Shown: positions 7,056 to 16,635, numbered from the stretch's first letter. The stretch: 64,000 nt of DNA from JBJEXX01 sp051886215 (GCA_051886215.1 JBJEXX010000111.1:1-64000); one strand, 5' to 3'. A program made the numbers and translations. Notes: generated by a model not told the origin, from the sequence alone.

Positions 7056-7847
7056 TTAAACTAATTCTTTTTTATTGTAACGTATTACAGTTAATACCAA
7101 AAATATAATAGATATAAAAATACTAATAAAAATAATTAATGGATTAATCGCTACTTTTTCTATAACATTTCTAATGTCCGCAAGTGTAAAAATAGAAAAA
7201 TATTTTAAAAATTCAACATTTTTAGAAAGTGTAGATAAAGTTTGTAAAACATAACTAATTAAAACTAATCCTAAACTAATTCCAAAGACTTTTTTTGTTT
7301 TATGAGTAAATGTTGATAAAAACATACAAACAAAATACATTACAACAGAAGAAAATATAGGAGTAATACTTAACAAGATGTATTGTTTTTTATAAAAATC
7401 TCCACTCAAGGATAATCCTATAAAATTAAATATACCAAGTAATAATACTAATAATAATATATATATTAATCCTACTACTACTTTATTAAAAATAATATTA
7501 TTTCTACTGACTGGTAAACTATTTAAGTATTCAATGGTTTTATCACTTTCTTCTTTTAATAAAATTCTAGATCCTAATATTCCTGAATAACATCCTGTAA
7601 TTAATAAAACAAATACAAAACCTTCAGTTTTTAACCATCCAAAAGCAGTATCTATTGATGAAATATCCATATTAAAAGCTTTTAACATATCTTCAGGAAA
7701 TATTTTCATCATTTCATTCATCATTTCTATATTTTCACTATTACTTATGGAAGGATATATAAGAAAAACTACTAAAAATAATCCTAATAATATTGTCAAC
7801 CAAATCATAAAATTTTTAAAATTAACTTTAAGTTCTCTTTTAAACAT
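7056..7847 (-). CDS. ABC-2 type transporter permease
   Basis: A 263-residue integral membrane protein with about six hydrophobic segments (near 15-35, 75-95, 120-145, 150-180, 190-210, 232-255). The segment LLKEESDKTIEYLNSLPVSR is the coupling region typical of ABC-2 permeases with single-protein subunits. It ends close to the MerR-type gene and starts 11 nt after the ATPase gene, so the two form one transporter. Substrate unknown; the MerR/GyrI neighbour suggests a hydrophobic compound. Confidence 0.85.
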   Translation of the reverse strand: MFKRELKVNFKNFMIWLTILLGLFLVVFLIYPSISNSENIEMMNEMMKIFPEDMLKAFNMDISSIDTAFGWLKTEGFVFVLLITGCYSGILGSRILLKEESDKTIEYLNSLPVSRNNIIFNKVVVGLIYILLLVLLLGIFNFIGLSLSGDFYKKQYILLSITPIFSSVVMYFVCMFLSTFTHKTKKVFGISLGLVLISYVLQTLSTLSKNVEFLKYFSIFTLADIRNVIEKVAINPLIIFISIFISIIFLVLTVIRYNKKELV

Positions 7848-7858
7848 ATTATCACCTC

Positions 7859-8722
7859 CTACTCATAATAATGTAAAAATATATCTTCCAAAGTCGCTTC
7901 TTCAATTAATATCTTATCTATATTATACTTTGAAAGCTTTTTTATTAATTTATCTGGTAATAGTTCATTTTGAAAACGTATAGTGTCATTTTCTTGAGTA
8001 ATAACACTTATTTTTAAATCTTTAATTATTTTATTTATTTCAGAAGAAGAAATAGTTACAAAAGTTAAATTTTTTTTATGCATTTCTTCAATCGTTTCAA
8101 CTTTTAATAATTTGCCATCTTTAATAATACCAACACGATCACATATTTTAGATACTTCATTTAAAATATGCGTAGAATAAAATATGGTTGTTCCTTTTTT
8201 CTTTTCTTCTTGCAATAATTCATAAAAAACTTTCTGCATAATAGGATCTAACCCGCTTGTTGGTTCATCTAATATTAACAGCTTAGGTTTATGCATAAAA
8301 GCAAGTACTATACCCAATTTTTTAGAATTTCCTAAAGATAAGTCTTCTATCTTTTTTGTTTCATCTAATTTAAATTTATTAACTAATTCACATCTTCTTT
8401 TATGAATATTTTTTTTATAAAAAGATTCATGATAATCTAACATTTCTTTAACAGTTAAATCATCATATAAATGAATTTCACTAGGTAAATAACCAATAAT
8501 TTCTTTTAAACAAATATTGTTTTTATTAAAAACTTGACCATTTATTAAAACTTCTCCTTCAGTTTTATTAATTAAATTCATAATTGAACGTATAGTTGTA
8601 GATTTACCCGCTCCATTTGGACCAATAAATCCAAATACTTCTCCTTCTACTAAAGATAAAGTTAAGTTTTCTACTCCTAATATCTTACCATAATATTTAG
8701 TTAAGTTTTTTATTTCTAACAT
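7859..8722 (-). CDS. ABC transporter ATP-binding protein
   Basis: Nucleotide-binding subunit of the ABC-2 exporter, 287 residues. Walker A GPNGAGKST lies near residue 35, the signature LSLGNSKKL in mid-protein, then Walker B LLILDEPTSGLDP and the switch histidine in STHIL. The last 75 residues are the accessory domain common in this class. It is first in the transporter operon, with a TATAAT element and a GAGGAG site upstream. Confidence 0.92.
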   Translation of the reverse strand: MLEIKNLTKYYGKILGVENLTLSLVEGEVFGFIGPNGAGKSTTIRSIMNLINKTEGEVLINGQVFNKNNICLKEIIGYLPSEIHLYDDLTVKEMLDYHESFYKKNIHKRRCELVNKFKLDETKKIEDLSLGNSKKLGIVLAFMHKPKLLILDEPTSGLDPIMQKVFYELLQEEKKKGTTIFYSTHILNEVSKICDRVGIIKDGKLLKVETIEEMHKKNLTFVTISSSEINKIIKDLKISVITQENDTIRFQNELLPDKLIKKLSKYNIDKILIEEATLEDIFLHYYE

Positions 8723-8883
8723 ATCTAACTCCTCACTATTTTTATATACAAACTATATATAAATTTATTATACTATATAAATATTTTTTTGAATAAAAAA
8801 AATTTTTACCACTTATTAACTTATTTAAAAATAAACAAATTAAAATATTTTTCAACGAATTTATTCGCTACAAATATTTTAGA

Positions 8884-8936
8884 GTGTATAAAAACATCCT
8901 ATGTTAATAAATTATTTTTATAGGATGTTTAATCTT
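8884..8936 (-). terminator. Terminator of the Fic gene
   Basis: Perfect 11-bp arms AAACATCCTAT (8892-8902) and ATAGGATGTTT (8920-8930) around a 17-nt loop, followed by a T-rich run on both strands. Confidence 0.75.
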
Positions 8937-8940
8937 TTTA

Positions 8941-9690
8941 TCAGTTTTCCTCTATTTCAAAATCTAATAACTCTTCACAAGTTTTTTCATATAAATCCTG
9001 TTCATGTTTAATAGTATCAATTAAGAACATTTTATCATTTTCATATTCTTTTAATCCTCTCATATAATAAGGTTTATCATCATCTAATACAATAAAGGGC
9101 ATAATGTTATTTCTTAAACATTCTTTAAACATTATAATTCTACCAACACGACCATTTCCATCTCCAAATGGATGTATTCTTTCAAATCTAAAATGAAAAT
9201 CAACTATATCTTCTAAAGTAATATTAGTTTTAGAATTATATTCATTTAATAATTCTTCTATTTCTTGTTCTACATTTTCTGGTGCAGTAGTATTAATAAC
9301 ATTAACTACACCTATAATATTAGGAACAACTTTAAATCCACCAACATTATATCTAGGATTTTCTTCATCACTAGTATTTCTTTTTAAAATCTTATTCATT
9401 TCAATTATCATATCTTTAGTTAAAGGTTCATCAACATTATCTAATATATAATCAAACAATTTAAAATGATTTTTAGATTCAGTTAAATCATCTAATTTAA
9501 TTAAATCATCACTTTTAGGAATAAATGAAGATGTATCAAATATTGCTTCAGTTTGTTCACTAGTTAATCTACTACCTTCAATTTTATTTGAATTATAAGC
9601 AAAATTAACTTGTGAATAATGATATATATTCCCTTTAAATTTAGATTCTTTTTGTTTAATTAATTCATTTTTAATTTTATTTATATTCAT
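8941..9690 (-). CDS. Fic domain AMP-transferase-like protein
   Basis: A 249-residue Fic protein. The catalytic motif HPFGDGNGRVGR is at 173-184 with His173. Fic enzymes transfer AMP (or another phosphate-linked group) from a nucleotide to a hydroxyl on a target protein. The sequence SNKIEG (34-39) fits the (S/T)xxxE(G/N) inhibitory helix, so Glu38 would occlude the active site, as in class II Fic proteins. It lies 27 nt downstream of a DNA glycosylase gene and shares its terminator. Target unknown; no separate antitoxin is visible, in keeping with a built-in inhibitor. Confidence 0.9.
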   Translation of the reverse strand: MNINKIKNELIKQKESKFKGNIYHYSQVNFAYNSNKIEGSRLTSEQTEAIFDTSSFIPKSDDLIKLDDLTESKNHFKLFDYILDNVDEPLTKDMIIEMNKILKRNTSDEENPRYNVGGFKVVPNIIGVVNVINTTAPENVEQEIEELLNEYNSKTNITLEDIVDFHFRFERIHPFGDGNGRVGRIIMFKECLRNNIMPFIVLDDDKPYYMRGLKEYENDKMFLIDTIKHEQDLYEKTCEELLDFEIEEN

Positions 9691-9717
9691 AAAATCATCT
9701 ACCTTTCAAATTATAAT

Positions 9718-10467
9718 TTATCTATTATTTCTAGTACATAGTTGATTTAACGGACATTCTTCACAATTCTTCTTGTTACAAAATGAATTTCCTAACTCCC
9801 ATAAATATTTATCTATATCACTTGGATTGATATTTAATTCTTTACCTACATTAATATAAGAATCAGATAATTTTGAAATTTCACTATTTGAAAGACTGTT
9901 TACATTAATTATATTGGTTAAATAACTAATTTCAATATCATGTCTATCTATTGGAATAGAATTTACCTTTTCTTTGAAATTGCATATATTAGAATCACTT
10001 ATTATTCGTATTAGTAACCCCCCTGTTTTTTGCCCATAACCTTTAATACTTCGTATAAATTGGCTTAATCCATCAATGTTTTTAATAGTTTTTAAGTAAT
10101 TTAAAATATTATCATATTTAAGTAATTCATTAGATAAATTAATCCATTTTTTAGTTGCCAAATTAGGATATCTTGGATGAATATTATTTACAATAATATC
10201 ATTCAATTCGTTTTCTTTCATTTGACTAACATATTTAGGACAAAATATACTAGGATATTTTTCATAAGTATTAATCAAGTTTTTATGATATATTTTAGAG
10301 CGCACACCATAATCTAATAAACAAGAATAAAACATATATATAAAATATTCATTTGTACCATAATTTATATTTTTTGGAAATTCTACATTTGCTAGTCTTT
10401 CTTTGTCCGCAAAATAATTATTAAGTTTTTCTATAATTTCTTTACATCTATTATAATCAATATTCAA
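9718..10467 (-). CDS. HhH-GPD DNA glycosylase/lyase, Fe-S type
   Basis: A base-excision-repair-like enzyme distant from the canonical Nth at 20682. A helix-hairpin-helix (IRSIKGYGQKTGGLLIR) precedes the catalytic Asp region (IPIDRHDIEISY). It ends in an Fe-S loop with four cysteines (CNKKNCEECPLNQLC). The start chosen is TTG at 10465-10467, correctly spaced from GGTGAT; a GTG four codons earlier overlaps that site. It is first in a two-gene unit with the Fic gene. Base specificity cannot be told. Its accessory character, next to Fic and outside any repair operon, is notable. Confidence 0.75.
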   Translation of the reverse strand: MNIDYNRCKEIIEKLNNYFADKERLANVEFPKNINYGTNEYFIYMFYSCLLDYGVRSKIYHKNLINTYEKYPSIFCPKYVSQMKENELNDIIVNNIHPRYPNLATKKWINLSNELLKYDNILNYLKTIKNIDGLSQFIRSIKGYGQKTGGLLIRIISDSNICNFKEKVNSIPIDRHDIEISYLTNIINVNSLSNSEISKLSDSYINVGKELNINPSDIDKYLWELGNSFCNKKNCEECPLNQLCTRNNR

Positions 10468-10516
10468 AATTATCACCACATTTTCAAATTAATAATTATT
10501 AATTTAATCTATACCA

Positions 10517-10522
10517 ATTATA
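10517..10522 (-). promoter_or_regulatory. Extended -10 promoter of the glycosylase-fic unit
   Basis: Minus-strand TGGTATAAT gives a TGn-extended -10 with no clear -35. Confidence 0.5.
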
Positions 10523-10603
10523 CCATACAAAAAGACTTTTATTATCAAAATGCATTTAAATTTGTACTTATTTTCTCTTAATTATTTTGTCTATCATAAA
10601 TTA

Positions 10604-10837
10604 TCACTCTTGTGGTACTTCATGATAAATATTTCTATGAACGCATCTTTCTTTCATTGGTTCAGCGATTGGTTGTACAGGACAACCTCCACCCATAGCA
10701 GGCATATCAGCTTGGGCCATAGAACCTTCATATTCTGTATTTACTGCCATATTCATTTCATTAGTTATTTGATTATTGTCACCAAAGAAATTAGCAGTCA
10801 TGTCATTATCTCTATCATAACAACGATCTTGAAACAT
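10604..10837 (-). CDS. Small Cys/Met/Asn-rich coat-like protein
   Basis: A 77-residue protein behind AGGAGGA. The first half is Asp/Asn/Met-rich with no predicted fold. The C-terminal part, CPVQPIAEPMKERCVHRNIY, resembles the C/P-rich RCVHR-type motif of CotD-like spore coat proteins in gut spore formers. No signal peptide or membrane helix. A coat function is inferred from composition and from the sporulation genes in the window. A large inverted repeat lies upstream. Confidence 0.5.
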   Translation of the reverse strand: MFQDRCYDRDNDMTANFFGDNNQITNEMNMAVNTEYEGSMAQADMPAMGGGCPVQPIAEPMKERCVHRNIYHEVPQE

Positions 10838-10865
10838 ATTTATTTCCTCCTATCTAGTCTATCAT

Positions 10866-10897
10866 ATTCAAATATGGTATAAATGTTATATTTGAAT
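10866..10897. repeat. Perfect 10-bp inverted repeat upstream of the coat-like gene
   Basis: ATTCAAATAT (10866-10875) and ATATTTGAAT (10888-10897) flank a 12-bp spacer, GGTATAAATGTT. No T-run follows on either strand, and a separate ffh terminator lies beside it. It sits 29 bp before the coat-like start, where an operator or promoter would be expected. Confidence 0.7.
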
Positions 10898-10911
10898 AGC
10901 CTAAATAAAAG

Positions 10912-10934
10912 AAAAAATACCATTAAAATGGCAT
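10912..10934 (-). terminator. ffh terminator overlapping its stop codon
   Basis: Minus-strand ATGCCAT, TTTA loop, ATGGTAT, then six T. The upstream arm covers the last ffh codons. Confidence 0.8.
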
Positions 10935-12230
10935 TTTCATATTTCCATTAGAAAATTGTTTCATCATTTTTTTCATTTGTTCAAATTGCGTCAATAACTT
11001 ATTTACTTCTTGAACACTAGTTCCACTACCTTTAGCTATTCTAGTTTTTCTACTAGCCTTTATTATTTCAGGATTACGTCTTTCCTTAGGAGTCATAGAT
11101 AAAATAATGGCCTCAATCCTATTTATCAATTTTGGATCAATATTAATATTATTAAGTCCTAATTTAGATGCTCCTGGAATTAACTTTAACAATTTATCAA
11201 GAGGTCCAAGTTTTTTAATTTGTTTCATTTGTGATAAAAAGTCCTCTAAATCAAACTTACCACTTTTCATTTTTTTTGCAGCATTCATTGCTTCTTTTTC
11301 ATCTATAACTTCTTCAGCTTTTTCTACTAAAGAAATAATGTCTCCCATTCCAAGAATTCTACCAGACATTCTTTCGGGATCAAAGTATTCAATGCCATCT
11401 AGTTTTTCACTAACACCAATAAATTTAATTGGTACATTAGTCAAATGTCTAACAGATAAAGCGACTCCACCTCTAGTATCTCCATCTAATTTAGTTAAAA
11501 TAACACCTGTAAGTGGTAATTTATTATTAAATCCAGTAATAACATTAATTGCATCTTGTCCCATCATAGCATCAATAACTAATAGAATTTCTTCAGGATT
11601 AACTGAATTTTTAATATTATCTAATTCATCCATTAAATTATCATCTATATGAAGTCTACCAGCTGTATCTATTAAAACATAATCATATCCATTGTCTTTT
11701 GCATATTTAATTGCATTCTTACTTATTTCAATAGGATTATTTTTTCCTTCATCATAAACTTCAATATTTAATTGTTTACCAATTTGCTTTAATTGATCAA
11801 TCGCTGCAGGTCTATAAACATCACAAGCAACTAATAAAGGTTTTTTAGAATTTTTCTTTCTAATTAAATTAGCAAGTTTTCCTATAGTAGTTGTCTTACC
11901 ACTACCTTGAAGTCCTACCAACATACATATTGCTGGATTTCCTTTCAAATTCAGTTCTTTACTTTCTCCTCCAAGAAGTTCTGTAAGTTCATCCTTTACA
12001 ATTTTAACAAAAACTTCTCCAGGTTTTAAACTAGTAGCAACTTCTTTTCCTAATGCCTTTTCTTTAACTTTAGAAGTAAACTCTTTAACTACTTGATAAT
12101 TAACATCAGCTTCTAATAAAGCTAATCTAATTTCACGCATCATTTCTGAAATATTTTCTTCTGTTATTTTTCCATAACCCTTAATCTTGTGTACTACATT
12201 TTGTAATCTATCAGATAATCCTTCAAACAT
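10923..12230 (-). CDS. ffh: Signal recognition particle protein Ffh
   Basis: SRP54 GTPase that binds signal sequences emerging from ribosomes and docks with FtsY. N domain (1-90), G domain with GLQGSGKTTT, DTAGR and TKLDGDTRGG, then the Met-rich M domain with the RRNPEIIKASRKTRIAKGSG RNA-binding helix region. The M-domain tail (QMKKMMKQFSNGNMKMPF) is typical. The start is the ATG before FEGLSDRL, six nt from AGGTG; an upstream GTG overlaps that site. It stands alone between terminators, without the ylxM gene usual in Bacillus. Confidence 0.96.
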   Translation of the reverse strand: MFEGLSDRLQNVVHKIKGYGKITEENISEMMREIRLALLEADVNYQVVKEFTSKVKEKALGKEVATSLKPGEVFVKIVKDELTELLGGESKELNLKGNPAICMLVGLQGSGKTTTIGKLANLIRKKNSKKPLLVACDVYRPAAIDQLKQIGKQLNIEVYDEGKNNPIEISKNAIKYAKDNGYDYVLIDTAGRLHIDDNLMDELDNIKNSVNPEEILLVIDAMMGQDAINVITGFNNKLPLTGVILTKLDGDTRGGVALSVRHLTNVPIKFIGVSEKLDGIEYFDPERMSGRILGMGDIISLVEKAEEVIDEKEAMNAAKKMKSGKFDLEDFLSQMKQIKKLGPLDKLLKLIPGASKLGLNNINIDPKLINRIEAIILSMTPKERRNPEIIKASRKTRIAKGSGTSVQEVNKLLTQFEQMKKMMKQFSNGNMKMPF

Positions 12231-12269
12231 TTTCATCACCTAATTAAAATATTAACACAAAACATATAA

Positions 12270-12310
12270 AAATAAAAAGTATTCTACAAAAATAGAATAC
12301 TTATTTTTTT
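12270..12310 (-). terminator. rny terminator
   Basis: Ten-bp arms AAGTATTCTA (12277-12286) and TAGAATACTT (12293-12302) with T-rich flanks on both strands. Confidence 0.8.
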
Positions 12311-12316
12311 TAAACC

Positions 12317-13867
12317 TTATTTTGCTTCTTCTTGAGCTCTTACTTCACGTATAACAGTAACTTTAATAGTACCTGGATATTGCATTGTAGATTCAATTTT
12401 TTCTTTTACCTCTCTAGCAATTCTATGAGCAGATAAATCATCAACTTCTTCTGGTTTTACTACAACACGAAGTTCTCTACCAGCTTGAACGGCAAATGTT
12501 TTTTCAACACCTGATATATCATCCGCAACTGCTTCTAATTGTTCTAATCTTTTAATATAGTTTTCTAAAGAATCATTTCTAGCTCCTGGACGAGATGCAG
12601 ATAAAGCATCCGCAATCGCTACTAAAACTGAAATAATACTAGTAGGCGCTGTATCACCATGATGTGATGCAATTGCATTAACAACTATTTCATGTTCATG
12701 ATATTTTTTTGCTAAATCAACACCAATATCAACATGACTACCTTCAATCTCATGATCTATTGCTTTTCCAATATCGTGCAAAAGTCCAGCTCTTTTTGCT
12801 AATGTAACATTTTCACCTAACTCTTGAGCTAAAATGCCTGAAAGATTTGCAACTTCAATTGAATGTTGTAAAGCATTTTGTCCATAACTTGTTCTAAAAT
12901 GTAATTTACCAATTATTTCTACTAAATCAGGATCTACTTTAGTTATTCCTAATTCAAATAAAGCATTATTACCATATTCAATAATTTTTTCTTTCATTTC
13001 TTTGGCTGTTTTATCATATAATTCTTCTATTCTAGTTGGATGAATTCTTCCATCCTTAATTAGAGTTTCAAGAGTTACTCTAGCAATCTCTCTTCTTAAA
13101 GGATCAAAACTAGATAAAACAACAGCTTCTGGTGTATCGTCTATTATTAAATCTACACCTGTTATAGCTTCAATAGTTCTAATATTTCTACCTTCTCTAC
13201 CAATAATACGCCCTTTCATATCATCATTAGGAAGATTAACTACAGTGACAGTCTGCTCATTAGCAATGTCTGCAGCATATCTTTGCATACTAGTTACTAA
13301 TAAATTTTTAGCTTTTTTATCTACTTCTAACTTGGCTTCATTTTCTCTTTCTTTAATATACATAGTTATTTCTTTATTCATAGATTCCTCTACTTTTTCC
13401 ATAACCATTTTTTTAGCTTTTTCTTTTGTGAAGCCTGATATTTTTTCAAGTAATTCTAGTTGCTCTTTCTTTATTTCTTCCACTTTTACTTGTTCGTTTA
13501 GGAGTTCTTGTTGTTTTAAAGATAATTTCTCATCTCTTTCATCCAATAAGTTTTCACGTTTTTGATAAGTTTCATCACGTTTATCCATATTTTTTTCTCT
13601 TTGAATTAAACGTTGTTCAGCATCTTTTAATTCTGCTTTTTTTTCTTTAATTTCTTTATCAATTTCCATTTTTAGCTTATGAGCTTCCTCTTTAGCTTCA
13701 AATAAAAGTTCACGTTTAGCCTTTTCGCCATCTTTTTTAGCTTTTTCTAAAAAAGATCTCGCTCTATTAGCGGCATTTTTTTCTTTTACCTTAGATACAG
13801 CGAAACTTCCAGCTGCACCCGTTGTTAATCCTACTACGACTAGCAAAATGGAGATTCCTAATTCCAT
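12317..13867 (-). CDS. rny: Ribonuclease Y
   Basis: Membrane-anchored endoribonuclease that starts bulk mRNA decay. An N-terminal transmembrane helix (about 3-22) leads into a long Glu/Lys coiled coil (about 25-190). Next come a KH domain ([20 protein letters not shown]), an HD domain with [12 protein letters not shown], and a C-terminal region ending [12 protein letters not shown]. The 516-residue length matches the family. GGAGGT precedes the ATG. It follows recA on the same strand behind its own promoter, as in Bacillus. Confidence 0.96.
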   Translation of the reverse strand: MELGISILLVVVGLTTGAAGSFAVSKVKEKNAANRARSFLEKAKKDGEKAKRELLFEAKEEAHKLKMEIDKEIKEKKAELKDAEQRLIQREKNMDKRDETYQKRENLLDERDEKLSLKQQELLNEQVKVEEIKKEQLELLEKISGFTKEKAKKMVMEKVEESMNKEITMYIKERENEAKLEVDKKAKNLLVTSMQRYAADIANEQTVTVVNLPNDDMKGRIIGREGRNIRTIEAITGVDLIIDDTPEAVVLSSFDPLRREIARVTLETLIKDGRIHPTRIEELYDKTAKEMKEKIIEYGNNALFELGITKVDPDLVEIIGKLHFRTSYGQNALQHSIEVANLSGILAQELGENVTLAKRAGLLHDIGKAIDHEIEGSHVDIGVDLAKKYHEHEIVVNAIASHHGDTAPTSIISVLVAIADALSASRPGARNDSLENYIKRLEQLEAVADDISGVEKTFAVQAGRELRVVVKPEEVDDLSAHRIAREVKEKIESTMQYPGTIKVTVIREVRAQEEAK

Positions 13868-13925
13868 ATTATACCTCCATTCATAATTTTATTTGTTTGA
13901 GTTGTTATTTTAACTACCCAATATT

Positions 13926-13954
13926 ATTGTAAATTTTATAGAGTTAAAAGTCAA
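13926..13954 (-). promoter_or_regulatory. Sigma-A promoter of rny
   Basis: Minus-strand TTGACT (13949-13954), 17-bp spacer, TACAAT (13926-13931). Confidence 0.75.
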
Positions 13955-13969
13955 TGACAACTTGAAACA

Positions 13970-13996
13970 AAAAAAGAAAAGAACCCGTAGGTTCTA
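13970..13996 (-). terminator. recA terminator
   Basis: Minus-strand AGAACC-TACG-GGTTCT followed by TTTTCTTTTTTT. The hairpin contains the recA stop codon. Confidence 0.8.
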
Positions 13997-15001
13997 TTTT
14001 GCTATACCATAAAATTCTCGTATTTTTTGTTCTATTTCTTTACTTAAACTTTCGTTTTCTTTAAGTAATAATTTAACATTTTCTTTTCCTTGACCTAACT
14101 TTTCACCATTATAGCTAAACCAAGCTCCACTTTTTTCAATAATACCAGCTTCTACACCTAAATCCACTAATTCACCTTCATGTGAAACTCCTTCACCATA
14201 CATTATATCAACACTAGCAACTTTAAATGGTGGCGCAACTTTATTCTTAACTACCTTGATATTAGTTCTATTACCTATAACAGAATCACTTACTTTTAAA
14301 GCTTCACCTCTTCTAACATCTAATCTTATAGTTGAATAAAATTTCAATGCTCTTCCTCCAGTTGTTGTTTCCGGATTTCCAAACATTACTCCAACTTTTT
14401 CTCTCAATTGATTAATAAAAATTGCAGTTGTTTTAGTCTTATTTATAGTTCCAGAAAGTTTTCTCAAAGCTTGAGACATAAGTCTTGCTTGAAGTCCTAC
14501 ATGAGAATCTCCCATTTCACCATCAATTTCTGCTTGTGGAACTAAAGCTGCGACAGAATCAATAACTATAATATTAACTGCTTCACTTCTAACTAAAGCT
14601 TCACATATTTCAAGAGCTTGCTCTCCAGTATCAGGTTGTGCCAATAATAACTCATTAATATCTACTCCTAAATTTTTGGCATAAACAGGATCTAAAGCAT
14701 GCTCAGCATCAATGAAAGCAGCTCTACCACCACTTTTTTGAACTTCCGCAATTGCATGAAGAGCAAAAGTAGTTTTACCACTTGACTCTGGACCATATAT
14801 TTCTATAATTCTTCCTTTAGGATATCCTCCTACACCTAACGCTATATCTAAAGAGATAGAACCACTGGAAGTTACATCTATTTCCATGTGTTTATTTTCT
14901 CCTAATTTCATTATTGAACCTTTACCAAATTGTTTTTCTATATCTGCTAAAACTTGATCTAGTTTACTATCAGAATTAGCAGTTTGTACTTTTTTTGCCA
15001 T
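13994..15001 (-). CDS. recA: Recombinase RecA
   Basis: Strand-exchange ATPase and SOS co-protease, 335 residues. Walker [10 protein letters not shown] lies near residue 70; the [40 protein letters not shown] and [11 protein letters not shown] segments are all conserved. The C-terminal tail is short. AGGAGG precedes the ATG. Its promoter has a weak SOS-box-like sequence upstream. It sits between pgsA and rny as in Bacillus, but cinA is absent from the gap. Confidence 0.98.
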   Translation of the reverse strand: MAKKVQTANSDSKLDQVLADIEKQFGKGSIMKLGENKHMEIDVTSSGSISLDIALGVGGYPKGRIIEIYGPESSGKTTFALHAIAEVQKSGGRAAFIDAEHALDPVYAKNLGVDINELLLAQPDTGEQALEICEALVRSEAVNIIVIDSVAALVPQAEIDGEMGDSHVGLQARLMSQALRKLSGTINKTKTTAIFINQLREKVGVMFGNPETTTGGRALKFYSTIRLDVRRGEALKVSDSVIGNRTNIKVVKNKVAPPFKVASVDIMYGEGVSHEGELVDLGVEAGIIEKSGAWFSYNGEKLGQGKENVKLLLKENESLSKEIEQKIREFYGIAK

Positions 15002-15033
15002 GTTATTTCCTCCTAAATTTTACTTACATATTA

Positions 15034-15087
15034 ATTGTAACTTATGCAGTAATAAAAAGTCAATACTTTTTTACGAAAATTTGTTTG
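15034..15087 (-). promoter_or_regulatory. recA promoter with possible LexA box
   Basis: Minus-strand TTGACT (15058-15063), 18-bp spacer, TACAAT (15034-15039). Upstream, CGAAAATTTGTTTG (15074-15087, plus strand) resembles the Firmicute SOS box CGAACrnryGTTCG with a few mismatches. The promoter is convincing; the LexA site is weak. Confidence 0.6.
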
Positions 15088-15111
15088 TAGTAAATTATTC
15101 TTGTTTTAAGA

Positions 15112-15142
15112 ATGAAAAAAAAGAATTCTCTTAAGGAATTCT
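15112..15142 (-). terminator. pgsA terminator
   Basis: Minus-strand AGAATTC, 7-nt loop, GAATTCT, then eight T, separating pgsA from recA. Confidence 0.8.
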
Positions 15143-15170
15143 ATAAATTCAAACAAAATATTAACTCAAT

Positions 15171-15764
15171 TTAATTTTTTGTTCCTATAATTTTTTTAGT
15201 CATATTCATATATTCTATCATAGAAACTATTGCCATAACACATGCTAGATATAAACTAAAATTAGCTACATCTAAATTAATAATCTCAAATGGCAAATTA
15301 TAAAACAAACTTAAGGCAACACCAATCATTAAAAAAGTTGTTTTTACTTTTCCTGAATATATTGCTGCGACTACTTTACCATGTGAAGCTACTTCCATCT
15401 TTAAAGCATCAACTACTATATCTCTGATAATTATTATTACTGGAATTATAACACTTATAAATCCTTGGCAAGCTAAAATAATCAATACAGAATCTACTAA
15501 AATTTTATCTGCTATGGCATCTAACATTTTACCTAGATCACTAATTAAATTTCTTTTTCTAGCAATATGCCCATCTAAAGCATCAGTAATACTTGCTATT
15601 ATAAATAATACTCCTGCGATTATATATTCAAGCTTAACATAAATACCACCAACTAAAAATCTTGGCACATCAATTCCAATAGTATGAAATGGAAATATTA
15701 ATAATATAACTGTAATAATAGCAAGAATAATTCTTGAAACTGTTAACTTAGTAGGTAAATTCAT
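15171..15764 (-). CDS. pgsA: CDP-diacylglycerol--glycerol-3-phosphate 3-phosphatidyltransferase
   Basis: Membrane enzyme making phosphatidylglycerol phosphate, the precursor of phosphatidylglycerol. The CDP-alcohol phosphotransferase motif is complete: Asp61, Asp64-Gly65, Ala68-Arg69, Gly78, Asp82, Asp86. There are about five to six transmembrane helices in 197 residues. The start overlaps the end of the rodZ-like gene by 17 bp behind AAGGAGG, indicating coupling. The rodZ-like/pgsA pair is conserved in Bacillus (ymfM-pgsA). Confidence 0.95.
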   Translation of the reverse strand: MNLPTKLTVSRIILAIITVILLIFPFHTIGIDVPRFLVGGIYVKLEYIIAGVLFIIASITDALDGHIARKRNLISDLGKMLDAIADKILVDSVLIILACQGFISVIIPVIIIIRDIVVDALKMEVASHGKVVAAIYSGKVKTTFLMIGVALSLFYNLPFEIINLDVANFSLYLACVMAIVSMIEYMNMTKKIIGTKN

Positions 15765-16248
15765 ATCTTAATTCCTCCTTAACATTTTTTAATTCGCTAG
15801 TTTTTTTATTACCAGCATTACTTGATACTGCCCCAATTATCAAATAAACGACTAAAACTATTAATATACAAACAAGAACACATAATACAATAGGAGCAAA
15901 ATCAATCTTCTTTTTTACAACTTTTGTATAAGGAGAACTTATAGTTTTACTACTTTCTTCATCCTTTTTATTCTTCGCAGCCATAATATCTTCTATTGAA
16001 ATCTTTGATGTATGTTCAAATAAAAAATCATTAAATTCTAAAGCCACTTTTTTTACATCAAGACCCAAATATTTAGCGTACTTTTTTATCATATCACGCA
16101 AATTATAAATATCTTTAAAAGCTCTTGTATTACCAGCTTCTATATTTTCAAGTTCCATAACAGAAATACTCAAATCATCAGCAGCTTCATCTAAATTAAT
16201 TCCATTTGTTTCTCTTTGTTCTTTTAAATATTCACCTAATTCTTTCAT
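15748..16248 (-). CDS. rodZ: RodZ-like (YmfM) HTH membrane protein
   Basis: A 166-residue protein with a Cro-type helix-turn-helix at the N-terminus (LGEYLKEQRETNGINLDEAADDL..., about 1-75). A linker and one transmembrane helix (about 116-140) precede a short extracellular tail. This is the RodZ layout, where the cytoplasmic HTH binds MreB and positions lateral wall synthesis; the usual beta-rich outer domain is nearly absent. Position before pgsA matches B. subtilis ymfM. No mreB lies in the window. Confidence 0.82.
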   Translation of the reverse strand: MKELGEYLKEQRETNGINLDEAADDLSISVMELENIEAGNTRAFKDIYNLRDMIKKYAKYLGLDVKKVALEFNDFLFEHTSKISIEDIMAAKNKKDEESSKTISSPYTKVVKKKIDFAPIVLCVLVCILIVLVVYLIIGAVSSNAGNKKTSELKNVKEELRYEFTY

Positions 16249-16275
16249 TTAGGTCACTCCTTTTAAAAAAAAATA

Positions 16276-16635
16276 AATAATATTTTATAAGCCATGTTTT
16301 GTGCCTATTTCTAGGTGACAAACATCTATCTACCAACAAAGTTGGTCCCAGTATCCATTGTTATTCTTTCAACTGGACTCCCCTACCATAATTTGGGTTT
16401 CTCGCTCATGGGGTTTACCGCGTTTCACAAATAGATTTCTCTATTTTTTCGTCACTGTGGCACTTTATATCTACTCTAACCATATCCAAAGACTTAGATT
16501 ATTTCGATGCCGTTAGATTTCTCTACCTACGGTTATTTATTCCCGTAGCATGAACAATAGAAACAATTTCAGTTTCTAGCGAGCATGGACTTTCCTCTAC
16601 ACCACTACGAGTGCAGCGTTTGTCAAAATATTATT
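16276..16635 (-). ncRNA. rnpB: RNase P RNA, type B
   Basis: Catalytic RNA that removes tRNA 5' leaders. The minus strand holds the conserved GTAGAGGAAAGTCCATGCTC near the 5' end, the universal ACAGTGACG-type segment in the middle, AAACCCCATGAGCGAGAAACCC further on, and the 3' ACATGGCTTAT. An 11-bp P1 helix can be drawn between AATAATATTTT (16635-16625) and AAAATATTATT (16286-16276), which fixes both ends. A T-run (16271-16262) follows. The 5' end overlaps the gpsB stop codon; gpsB-rnpB adjacency is conserved in Bacillus. Confidence 0.95.
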
